Shown piece after piece: positions 50,183 through 61,463 of a stretch of DNA of 64,000 nt. The position numbers were made by a program, and so were the translations under genes. The notes below the pieces were generated by a model that had not been told where the DNA came from, ran no database searches, and saw only the letters and a list, made by a program, of their open reading frames with translations. This DNA is from Tubulanus polymorphus (taxonomy: Eukaryota; Nemertea; Palaeonemertea; Tubulaniformes; Tubulanidae). Each line of letters starts with the position of its first letter. Position 1 is the first letter of the stretch. The stretch is from NCBI RefSeq assembly GCF_964204645.1, contig NC_134028.1:2636001-2700000 (forward strand), written 5' to 3'.

Positions 50183-50186
<4 letters not shown>

Positions 50187-50808
50187 CCGAAACGTCGCGA
50201 ATTGTCGAAACGTCGCAATCTTTTAGATTGTATAGTTGTTTTTAACCTTATCCATCTATCTGTACGTCCGAGTGTGGCTATTCTTCTACACACTACGAGT
50301 CTCATATTTCCCGAAAAAAAAATGCTAAGCACGGGAGATTTATACAAAGAGAAGCTCGCTCATCTATGATCTAAAGTAGGAAAGAATAATGTGAAATTTG
50401 GTGAAATTCATTCATTCTTTTACGCGAGATATCATTTAGCAATAATGACAAAAGACTTATTCTGAGGCTTTCGTATTTTTCATTAATTTTTCTATTAGGT
50501 ACCATACCCCTTGAGGCTACATATGTAAGCTTCGTTACCAGAGGCGTATTTATGGTACGCACGAAAATCCCGTGTATAAATCTAAAACTGTCTTCTCCGT
50601 GTGCCGTAGCAGATTATGCACTTTCTTGACGTCAAATCGATAGTGACGGCGTCAACGAAGATATTTGAGAATAATCTTCATCAGAATTCATACGTATAAC
50701 TAATATACGTATGAAGCTGTTTCATGATGTAGTTGCCGATAATCACAGGGCCAAGTATAGACTTGCCGCAAGTCCAAAAACGGTCATAAGAGCTTATTAA
50801 GCCCAAAC

Positions 50809-50865
50809 GCACACGACACGGAAACAGAAATTTGTGTTTTTGAACGTTTCCATGTGTCGTGTGCG
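50809..50865. repeat. Inverted repeat with 17-20-base arms
   Basis: The left arm CGCACACGACACGGAAAC and right arm GTTTCCATGTGTCGTGTGCG are complementary apart from a 2-base insertion, with a 20-base spacer. It could be a decayed MITE end pair. No target duplication is clear. Confidence 0.65.
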
Positions 50866-51045
50866 AGAAACAAGAAACATGGTTTCGGGAACAACGTTTC
50901 CGCGATCAAACTTGTTTGTTTACGTGTTTTTGTGTTTCCGTGTTTCCGTGGAAAGAAACCGAGTGGACAGGAACTGACCCCGGGGTTAGGTGGTGTTCAT
51001 GTTGTTCATACGTAAATATTCCGAATTCTGTGCAAGAAACCCTCA

Positions 51046-51096
51046 CTGTTCCCTGTTCCCCGTTCCCTGTTCCCTGTTCCCTGTTCCCTGTTTCCC
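51046..51096. repeat. TTCCCTG heptanucleotide tandem repeat
   Basis: About seven units of TTCCCTG, one altered to TTCCCCG and the last extended by one T. It lies about 850 bases upstream of the first RAB-type start codon. Confidence 0.9.
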
Positions 51097-51941
51097 TATT
51101 GATTTCGTCTGCCGCGATCATCAGTTGTCGTCTGATCCCGCGTCGAGCAGTCGCTGTTATTCGGGTTGGTGATCGAATCTATTTTTACGACGCCCGGCAC
51201 AGCGCGTCATCCATCGTGTGCTGTAAATCGTATACGGTTTTATTGTGAGCAGAGATCGATCTGCAGAACGTCGATCGCGTATATGAACTGGATGCTGCCT
51301 CGGTCGCCGATAATGAATCGAAATCACTGAATAGCTCTACCAGTTAGTACTGCCGGCGCTGCAGCATCTTTTTCTTGAGAAACAGATCTTTTGTTCGCGT
51401 CATCGGCAGCATTTTTCTTTAAGACGCACAGTTATGTGTATAAGGCAGTCGCCTGGTGGATATAAGGGATGCAGGTGATACGGATGATATAGAGTAACTA
51501 GCGAGCGACACAGTTCATTAATTCAAGCGACGGTGCAGCCGATATCCGCGTACTCTCTAGCACCACCACTGAAACTAACCATTCCTGTTTTATCGGAAAA
51601 TGCATCGTCCCGTTCTCCGCAGGACTTGCATAATAACATAAATCTGGATAGCACGAGATAAACACTCGTCAACATTTTCACTCTTGCGAATTGGAAATTA
51701 GATTTCACGTTGTTTGATTCTTCGTGGATACGTCATCGAGTCCAAAAGAATGTATGTGCTAAAACTGGTATTTACGTAGTTCCAACACGCAACTCGGGGT
51801 AGAAACATACAATAATCCGCCGAATAATAACGACTTTATACCGATAAAAACATCCGATTGGATAGTGTCGAGTGGTTGCTTCATAGGGGTTTGTTTATCG
51901 TGTTTGTTTCCCTCTGTGTATGTGCGATTGAATCTTTAAGA

Positions 51942-54900
51942 ATGGATGGCGAATTGAATGTGATCACAAACGGTCGCGATGGATACATGACTATGATTGG
52001 ACGTGATGAGCAGAAAAATGCTACGGTATTGTTTGATGAAAATGCAATTCACAAGGTGAGCCATCGATATCGAATGCGTGTGCTAGAAAATCACTTCTTT
52101 GCAAGTGTAGATCATGTAGATAAGTCATAAATGCCCCTAAAAACACGAGTGTACATGGGCCAGAATCTCACTTAAAACAGTCACAAGATCAAAAGGTTTT
52201 TTTAAGGAAAGTTCATGATACTAAAACGTCACCCACTCGCTGATCCATCAACAGCGATGATCAAAGGAAATTTCATCATGGTTTTAGTATCGTACGGTCG
52301 ATTCAGGGTCGTCTGAACATCGCTCATTCCGATAAAGTTATGTTTAAAAGCTCGTCCATCCAGGCTTAGACAAGTGGAGACTCGTCGGATTCTGTCTGTA
52401 TACTCCATTAATTTAATTAGCATCATACATCGGTTGATTCATGGATCGAGACATCTCATCTCGAAATGCAGGTTTCGTATCGCGGCCGAAGGAAGTGGCG
52501 GCACACTTGAAACGAATTGAGATGAATTTGAGCACGTGGCTCTCGCGTGTGGAATACATTTTCTGGAAGGTTTAAATGGAAGGTTTTTTAGGTTCAAACG
52601 CCATGGATCATTCTTCCACTTTCAGGAATGTCGTATGTCGTTCGTTATGAAATGAAACGATGAATAGGGAGATCTTTAGCCATACGAACAATTACCTCGT
52701 GGTTATGTGCACGGCATGATGCTGGTACACGGCAAAAGCTGCTTTGAATCGTGTTTTGCGTCTGGTTGACGCTTCAAAACGCCAGCTTTTAAAAATGCAT
52801 GGCAATCTTGGCGATTTTTTATGGGAACGTACAGTCATGAACCATGATGTTGAAATAGAACTAATTCCAATGCGACCAGGAGCACAACGTTTAGCATCCA
52901 ATAGCTAATCTTTTTGTTGTAATTTCTTCTGGCAATTACTCCGAAGTTTGCAGTATATTTCTAAAAGGTTTTCAGAGCCAGTGATCTTTATGAAGGGACC
53001 CATACACTTCCGAGAAATAGCCTTCTTTGAATGGAAACGTTTGGGGACGGTTAATCTGTAGAGCCGTATCACTGATGCATATGTGTGGAATTTCTTTCTA
53101 TTTTCCTCTGATTCTATAGTAAAGGTCGTGGTATGAGATACTCGTATAAAGTTACCCTATTCGACGTTAAAGCTTGTGAAGTGTAAGGTACGGTTTTAAG
53201 TTTACGTTTTTCAAGTGTAGATAGCACCAACCTGCTCTAACATACCCGTAATGAGCAAAATTGTCTGACCGAATGCGTGATATCGCATATAGGGTTGGGC
53301 AAAGTGAAGTGCTATTATCATTGGGACTTTGTGTAAATGTCACCGAAAGGACCCTAAATCAACGTTTCACCAGAGGAAATGAATATACACGAAGGCTCAA
53401 AGTTCAATAAACATTGGTATATCATCAGAATGAACACCTTTTTGAATCAATGAATCCAAACTAAGTCATTACTTGCGCGTTTCATTTGCCTCCGTGACAA
53501 ATATTAGATTGCTTACTAATGAACGAATCGGGATCGAGACGTAGCCAATGTTTTTTTTTATGATATTAGTTTAGGCAGAAATCTGAGCTTCTGAAGTATT
53601 TCAATTTCCAGACACTTGTAGAATTTCCTAGCCGTCCCCGTTATTAATTTTATCGGTGATGGAGAAGACGCCGAGTGCGCAGTGAAAATGAGAGACATAT
53701 CAGGCTTTATTATGTGACACAAGATGATAAGTTCACTCGGGCGTGGTTGGCGATAACAACGCAAATGGAATAAAAATGAAAATCATATCAACGATGAATT
53801 TATACGTTTGTTATTCTAAGTGTGGATTAGAAATGGTCACGTAAACTGTTGTTATGATTAATGTCACCTTGTGCTAGAACTCTTTAATTGATTCCACAAT
53901 TATGAGCATCACCTCCGACATAACATTGAGTATCAGAATGACCCAAGACGCTTTGATTATCACCAGTATCCATAATGGTATAGTTCATGCTCATTGTTTG
54001 ACATAATTTCTGTTGGACCTGGAACGGAAACCATGTTTCAAGAGTTTTCGAAATCTCCTGTGTCGAAGTACGCTATTCGTTCATGGCCAGCACTGACCTT
54101 AGCTATAGGAGAATATATGACAAAACTCTTATCAGGTTTTGGAGTTGGGGGATAATCGTTCGGTGCTTTCATCGCCTGAAATCAAAGAAATGGTGATTGA
54201 GCAGCAAAAGACGGTAAACCTAAATGAAGTTGATGAGCGCCTGCCACATGAGAAAACTATACAACGAAGCAAACGCTACCGGTAATGGTCGTTTTGGGAC
54301 TATTAGGAATTGAATAGTTTGCCGCCTGATTTTAAGGAGATTGAAGACTACTTCAGCGTCGCGCAGTTAGATGAAAATTCGCCAAAATCTCCATCAACAC
54401 CGCAGCAACTGTAGATCAAGAGCTCAACGATAGACTCGCGTACATCGTGCATCAGACTGTATAAAGTGAACGATGCAATAAAGGTTCTTTTCGGCGTCGG
54501 TGGCGACAAACAACCTGCCGGCCATCGCGGTTTGTATGTAGATGTATGCAAAGCTGACTTTACCAGATCGATACCAAAATCGATACATTTTACGTCATTT
54601 CCTCAATAGAGTATCGTGATGAATAATATCCGATACCATATCAGTGCTATAAAATTACTTCGTCCATTTCAAACAATCTCCTATTATTATGGATTGGCAT
54701 CTGACAACAATACGGTGTTGTTCTTCTGGTTGTTCTGGCACATGGTACTGCACTTTCGTTTAAAAATAACATCTACATTTACTCTTTTTAAATTGATATT
54801 TTGGCAAGATAGATAGATCTCGGATTCATTAACGATGTGGGGCTATTTCGTTCCGATTCATTTGTTCCTTTCACCATGTTACATGCCCCAAACGATGCAG

Positions 54901-57900
54901 TGACATCATTGCCGCAATACGTCGAATACGTTACAACGTCTGAGTTCCCTCGTCTTGATGTGTCATGTATAGAATGCATCTTTTCTGTAGTTACCAGGGC
55001 AGCATTGATAAGACAAAATGCATTCGCTTCACGGCTATCTCTCGAGACCCATCGGCATATTAACTATCGACCATGGATTTAATTATATGTGAAGTAATAT
55101 CATGAATGACCAAAGATTAGCCTATTGCGTATAGCAGAGAGATTAATGAAATACCAGTCTCACATTTCATATCGAAATATTAAGTTACGTCAGCACCAAA
55201 ACGAATGACTTAATGAATTCATTTCACATTCCATACACGTCACTCGTAGTATAGTCGCATAAAAGATAAAGATGTGAATCTTTGTTCGATAGATAGCGAA
55301 GATGCCACTTCAGCGTTATGTTGTTGATTTAATCCCACTGAAGGATTATCTTCTTATACCTCTCAACATTGAATTGAATGTCGTGGAAGTAATCCAGTAG
55401 TCTGCTGGTGCTCGGCGGTTCGCCAGTGGTAGCGTAACACCAAACGATAATTGATCGTGGTCGAGACATTCTCCATCTTCATATGAAAAAATATAATCCT
55501 GGAATGATTCGGGGTAAGTCCAGTATCCCGATCCCGGGTGAATCCCTAGACAAACAGGGTTATAGATCGTAATGATAACCATGTTCCGTCAAATTTGGAT
55601 TCGAATTTCATCTCAAGTCGATACATTAGTTAATGTAGGATTTGGAAGCAAAATGAATAAGTAGCCAGCGGTATATCCATGCGCGCCCGTGGTCTATCCT
55701 GGCTAATGGCACACGAATCATTTGTTGGCTGTCCTTGAAATGTCTCTTTATTGTCTATAATTGCTTTCGGACCCTCGGGGTGTCTCGTGTTGGTTATACG
55801 TTCTCCTCGATAAATGTGACTAGATAATTCGTTTATTGTCGTGGACAGATTTATAAATGACATCCCCGGGGGCGGTGTATATCGTGATGTATCATACATA
55901 TGTATCGGTCAATTCTTGATTCTTTGTATTTGAGAAGGACACGATTAAATGGTTTAAATCAAACTGACTGCATGTTTATTTCTACACATTTACATGGGAC
56001 GATGATAACCATCCTGCTTGAATATCACGATGTATTTATTGCAATTTCCTTCTGAGAATATTCATCGAAAAGCCTGGAATTTTCAAACAAGGATCCAAAC
56101 AAAACATTACGCGTGAAAAAAACGACTGAAACAGTAATAAAGTTTTGTGTCGAGGTCAAACTATTTACATATCTTTTTGATGATATCTCGTAAACTACAG
56201 CGGTAAGAAACGCGTAATGCATAATATCGGAGTAGTAATCAACATCAATCTGGAACAGTATCGTCGTTTTTATTGTTTTGAGATTGCAGACAAGTGATGA
56301 ACAGTACGACCGCAGACGCGACCCGATAAGAAATTTCTCCCGGAAAGGTTTGCCATCAGCGCACGAACCATCAGTTGATTGATGATTATGATTCTGAGAA
56401 TACAGATTTACATTTTTAAGAGCACAAGACATTTTCCTAAAGAGAGAGAGAGAGAAAGAGAGACTTTGGTCAAATCGGCCTGGAGAACCATGGCGGTTAA
56501 TATTGACGAAAGATATTTCTCCGTATGGTTTCTTCCATTCCTTCCTTTACTTAAAGTTTATTGGAAACCTGACCACGCATTTTGCGCACTTGACATCGAC
56601 ATGATAATTCCATTTCTTAATCCGGGGGCTCGATCTACTACCAGGGAGAATCAGCCAAAATTCGGTGATGTTTCCATATGTTTCACTGCGACCGCTAAGT
56701 TACTACCCTGAAATTATCGAAAGCATACCCGGTTCTCTGCTTTATCGGGCAATTTTCAGCAATCAGGAAGGATTGTGAATATCATATAAAAATCTTATGT
56801 TGTAAATTTGATTTAAAAAGACGATCAACAAATGGATTGACATTTTTTAAAAGCCGGAAGTCGCTTTAAATGCATCTCATAATTCAGCCTCTCTCAAACG
56901 ACATCGGCGCTATTCACATGCAAAGTCTTCCTGGTACTCAACAATGACAGATCGTCTCTGTTCCATCACGTCGCAAATAGAATCGACCGCGAGGAAATAC
57001 ACCACGCCGCTATCCGCAGCCATACTTCATCGGTCGCGTGTCGACCACGAATTGGCACGAATGAGAAACCGCACTGGGTTATCAACCGCGTAATAATTTC
57101 ATTAGGTCTCATTAGTTTCAATCGGCCTGTTGTCGCTATTCAGTGAATTCTAACCAAACACGCATTCGTATCTACAATACATAAAACGTTTTGCTCAAGG
57201 CTTATGCAATCATGTTTTAGAAACGATTCGTGGCTGCGTAATTCTTAGACGAGTTTTTGAAGTCGCAAATGTTGTACACGACGAAATTTTCGAGCCGATA
57301 AAATGTTCTTACTTCACGTTATTTCGGCATTCGTAATCCGTCACCTGTGAGTTTTATGTCTATTGATGTATGAATAAGTATGTAAAAGCATGTATCAATA
57401 TACTTATTATGTAAACGTTTTTAAGAATATACAGCTAATCAATCCCAGCTTATATAAATCGCTGGCATTACTTCTAAGACAGATTTCAACGTACTAGTCT
57501 TTTAAAGACGCCCGATAAAATCAGACAAAACTGAAAACCTCGAAGCATTTACACGCAGTAATAACTAGGAGTGTCAAAAGTAACAGGCGATGATTGAGGC
57601 GCAGTGTATAGAGCGGTAAACAGCGTCGCGAATGAATAACGACGTGTGTTTACATAAAAACCTCTCTTCAGCGTATCAGTGCAGCAGTGGAAGCACAGTT
57701 GTGTTACAGCATCCGACGTTCATATCCGCGACGTCTCGTGTTTTCAGCTGTAGCTGTAACAGAGCGACGCTGTCCTTGCGACACGAGACGACAATTTTTC
57801 ATCGGAGGGATCATCATCAGTATGAGAGGTGACACGGCAGTAGTCGCACTACTAGCGCAAAACAGACGTCGACATTTTAAACAAGTTTCCGTTTCTACTT

Positions 57901-58774
57901 AAGCGATCCTTTGTTGTAATTCATGTCAGATGCGGAAACAGTTCGGTCCGGTTTTAATAGACAATTGATATAAATTATAGGGGTAATTTCGTCGATGGAA
58001 ATTTTACATGTAAAATGGAAATCAATTTAAATCGTCAGTCAGCGCTTCAAATCTGATGAACAACTCACGCGAATTGATATGTTGAATGATACAAAACAAT
58101 TCATATCCTTTTATCTGTAAAAAAAAAAGTTTTGAATATCAATTTGCTTCCTCCTCGCCGATAATGATGATGATTGAAACCCTGGATGAAGTTTCTCGTT
58201 AAGCTCAGCTCGGATTCGAACCCCAAATCCTGTTCTTAAAGCTGTTAACGTTTTAGAATGATAATTTTAAAACAATTCATGTTCGGGGCGGATTGGATAA
58301 GGCCTCCTGCGATCGGGATTGCTCACAGTTTAGAATGGCGATTTTTCGATCGACCGTTACTATTCTTGGGGAACAGAGCACTTGACCATCATGTAAACTG
58401 GGCCACGGAAGTGTTGCTGAGATTGGTACCAGTTTGACCAATATAAATTAGAATTCCTCGATGCGAAACATTCTTAATAGATTTAATGTTGACTTTAACG
58501 CGTTATTCCGATCATGGACGTATAAACTATTTCACACGTCCATGTTCCGATGAGGTACTGTCAGAGATTGCGCATCAAAATCAGATATTTCAGTTGTGTC
58601 AGAAAAAAATTCGTATAGAACAAATGTCTGTATCTTATAATTCGTATACGTGTCTATTTTCAGACGATACTTGTCGGAGATAGCGGCGTCGGGAAAACGT
58701 CTTTGCTTGTACAATTTGATCAGGGGAAATTTCATACGGGTTCGTTCTCGGCAACAGTCGGTATCGGATTCACG
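51942..58774 (+). CDS. RAB26/RAB37-type small GTPase, first two exons (5' module A)
   Basis: Exon 1a 51942-52055 reads MDGELNVITNGRDGYMTM...FDENAIHK and ends in a phase-0 donor GTGAGC. Exon 2 58664-58774 starts after TTTTCAG in phase 0 and encodes 37 residues: TILVGDSGVGKTSLLVQFDQ, then GKFHTGSFSATVGIGFT, followed by donor GTAAGA. The P-loop GDSGVGKT and the switch I threonine are intact. The wording closely follows RAB26/RAB37 (GDSGVGKT.LL.F..G.F..GTF..TVGIDF). The RabF1 motif normally ends IDF, but here the Asp is Gly (VGIGF). An in-frame upstream ATG at 51858 would add a hydrophobic, signal-like stretch (FIVFVSLCVCAI). I prefer 51942 because Rabs are cytosolic. The WDTAGQE and NKxD exons are not found in the window and must lie to the right, past the second first-exon at 61323. 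The joining of exons 1a and 2 is inferred from phase and position. Confidence 0.7.
52056..58663 (+). other. Putative first intron of RAB module A
   Basis: A 6.6-kb stretch without recognised exons. It holds a decayed-looking open frame at 54124-54609 and AG-rich simple sequence near 56441. Confidence 0.4.
54124..54609 (+). pseudogene. Possible decayed coding frame, unidentified
   Basis: One frame reads coding-like text interrupted by in-frame stops at 54283-54285, 54301-54303 and 54412-54414. The segments include VLELGDNRSVLSSPEIKEMV, NLNEVDERLPHEKTIQRSKR and PPDFKEIEDYFSVAQLDENS. A CAG acceptor-like site precedes 54136. I do not recognise the protein. It may be an old transposon or processed gene fragment, or chance. 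Confidence 0.25.
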
Positions 58775-61322
58775 GTAAGACACGTCACATTTCGCCATAT
58801 ATATTTCACTAGTTTTTTGCACCTCAAAAAAACGCTGATGAATTCACAGCGAAGCTACGCATACGGAGACTTCAAAACGAGTAAGTATATAGTGTTTAAT
58901 AGTTACTAGTCGGTTGCCGGTCGTATCTATTGCTATGATGGAAAACGATGAGGTAAGTAAAGGACTTATTCAATGGATCCAATATCCAGTACTTTTCCTT
59001 GCCATACGATTAGTTCTCTAGGTTTCTTCGCCATTTTTCTTTTTTTGAAGGGTGGACGCTTGCTTGCGTCTGGATCTGAATCCGTCAAGCTTCTCGCGTG
59101 ATGCATCGACTTTATGTCCATGCATAATCTTATAATCTGTTTGATTTTATATAACTGTTAGCAATTGCATATCAATTTCCGTATTGCGAATCTAAACAAA
59201 TTACTATATCATTTTCACAGGTTGGATGATTATTCAGCAGTCATTTTACGAAATGAATAAGTCTTGAACATGCCATCAATTTGAAGCCGATGCTGTTTTC
59301 AGGGACAGATACTAAATAAAATTGACCTAGTAAAAGTGTTTTGGTGCGGCAAACGCTAATGCATTCATGCACTTGTTTATCAGCGAATGATTTTGGTCAA
59401 CGACTTTCCAAGTCATTCACTCCTAGTAACATCTCTATCTTACTGCATTTCGTTTTCGACGCTAAATTGCTATTTAATCAGCGTTGCCAATTTTGCGATC
59501 TATTTGATATCGAACTTCAAATATTTGTCTATTATTGACGCCGTTTCGCGAAGAGAATTTCATTGCACAACTTTCATGAATCTTCTCGCGTCGATCGATT
59601 ATTCTTTTACAAACAAAATTAATCCGAGATAACAAATTCTAGCCTCAACAAGTCCCAATCCGTGTCAACGAAACGGTGTATTATACAAACTAATATTTTC
59701 CAATATTTGGTGTCTAGAACGGCATAGTAACGCGGCGCAGAGAAGGATTACATTTTGTGGATTTTCCTTCCATCCATTAAACGTGTATATATTGAATATT
59801 TTTATAAAAAGTCATCAGCCGAATGAACTGTTGTTGTGTATCACACATTTCAAAGAAAAATATATACAACATTTTAAGATTTTCTAATACTGATATATAC
59901 ATAGTACATACATCGTTAAATATCCCTTCTAGCTTGGGATTTTTACCGAACGTTTTTGAGCCGTATTTGAGTAGCATATTTGTCTCCAACTGTCTAGCTA
60001 TTATTTCACGGTAGTGCTTTATCTAATGTCATTTCGCTGTTAGGATAATCCATTTGCAGTGCAATTACACGCAAGCCATTTCTGGTAAATCCTATTGTGT
60101 CAGCCAGGAAGATAAATCGGGCAACGATCTGTGCTCATTCCCTTTACGTGGGACTTGAAAAACAGGAAATGTTTGACGTGAAAATTTTCAGCGCATAGCA
60201 CTGATCTAAATTCCATTTCGCAACTGTACGCGAGAAAAATGGAAGAACCAAACGATGTTTAGTTTATAGATTTTACGTGTTTAATCAAAATATTACCATT
60301 ATTTGCGGGTGAATATTTAAAATGAATTTCTTCGAAACCTAAAGAATAGGCTACGTAGATTACCGTATTTCATAACGTACGTCTATTTCGATTTTAACAG
60401 TATATAACCTAACATTCTCTACTCGCACATAAATCATACAGATGAAAGAGAGATTTCGATTGATACCGTACTGTACAGTCGTTTGTATACGTAACCACTT
60501 GAGGGAATAATCTCATCAATATTCATTTTATTGTATATATCTCTCGTTTTGGGTGGAGTAATAGTTTGTTTTATCTGAAGTAGCGGTAACGTAGCGTTAG
60601 CAAGGATAAAGGATATTAATTTGTATATTTTTCTATGATAAATGTTACTCTTAAAGTCTTTTTATTGTAAATGCAGAATATAATTGGCTAGTTAATTTTG
60701 AGTTTAATTTAGATTTTTCGAAACTCGAGGGAAAATATTCTTGAGCGCGGTGTTGTGAACCAGTTATCATAGTGTTTACGGTTGTTTTCGCCGGCATTTG
60801 AGTCATTTACCAAAATCTACGATTGTCTTCTTTTATATACAGCGAAAGGAGAATGCACAATACATTTGAGAAAACCCCTAGTCCTCCTTGCGTACACTTT
60901 TAAGATGATTTCGAAATGCTAAACGACGAGCTGAAAACGAATATCTTTGATCTGAGGGAAAACGGTCAGGTCTAGCCTACCAACCATTGTATTCAATCTC
61001 CTGCTCGTATTTCTTTTGGAGCTATTAGAAAGAGTTTTAGACTGCCGCTGTGGGTTTTATTTACACTTGAATACTTTCTATTCAATGACCGGTAGCTCAT
61101 TTGAATAAAAATAACATGTACCACCGATAGACGACGCGCAAGACGACTGGGTAAAGTTAGTCATTATGGTCGATAGATGTCGCACGCGTCGTGCATGAAA
61201 TGCGGTTATAGAGCGTCACAATGTGGAGCCTGGTGTCTCGGGAGTAACATCGCCGCTGCTGCTGTCACCACACATTATGTGTGGGAATTTTATCCTGTGA
61301 TACTGTGTAAAATGTAATCCAG
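58775..61322 (+). other. Region between RAB exon 2 and the alternative first exon
   Basis: No Rab exon with WDTAGQERF, YDVTN or GNKxD coding text is found here on either strand. It should be intronic for transcripts starting at 51.9 kb and should hold the promoter for the 61323 start. A GATAACG/ATGTCG-rich stretch near 61130-61260 is higher in CG than its surroundings. Confidence 0.4.
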
Positions 61323-61463
61323 ATGTCCGCCACTAAACCGGATAATATTAATATGGACAAGGTGGAAGCACAGGAGTGCAATGAAACCGACCTACTACCC
61401 GCTCCTAACGGGATATCGCGACCTCCTGCAAGCCCGACCGAGTACTACGATTTTGCCTGCAAG
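61323..61463 (+). CDS. RAB26: RAB26-type alternative or second-gene first exon (5' module B)
   Basis: ATG at 61323 opens 47 codons: MSATKPDNINMDKVEAQECN...LLPAPNGISRPPASPTEYY, then DFACK, then donor GTCGGT in phase 0. The variable Pro/Ser-rich lead ending YYDFACK matches the place and form of the RAB26 N-terminus (FYDVAFK, directly before the P-loop exon VMLVGDSGVGKT). Reading through the donor gives a stop four codons on, so splicing is required. The next exon, which should again carry a P-loop, is not within the remaining 2.5 kb. So this is either an alternative start of one RAB26/37 gene or the first exon of a tandem copy. Confidence 0.6.

Larger units (their letters stand above)
40037..51941. 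other. Gene-poor region between the CBX promoter and the RAB locus
   Basis: Positions 40037 to about 40700 have more CG dinucleotides and should hold the CBX promoter and 5' UTR. Beyond that I find no exon with recognisable protein similarity on either strand over 11 kb. It holds a diverged tandem duplication (40857-41540), two related palindromes (48.4 and 49.0 kb), simple repeats and an inverted repeat at 50.8 kb. Regulatory DNA for the flanking developmental-type genes is possible but not shown. Confidence 0.4.

Noticed and set aside
51858-51941. Upstream in-frame ATG giving a hydrophobic leader to the RAB module A
   Set aside because: A signal-like leader is not expected on a cytosolic Rab. 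The ATG at 51942 gives a normal soluble N-terminus. It is kept only as an alternative.
58200-58226. B-box-like GGATTCGAACCCC
   Set aside because: No D-arm or acceptor stem at the right distance, so not a tRNA gene.
58836-58879. Possible mini-exon after RAB exon 2 (CACAG acceptor, GTAAGT donor)
   Set aside because: The length does not keep frame and the translation has no resemblance to the Rab segment that should follow.
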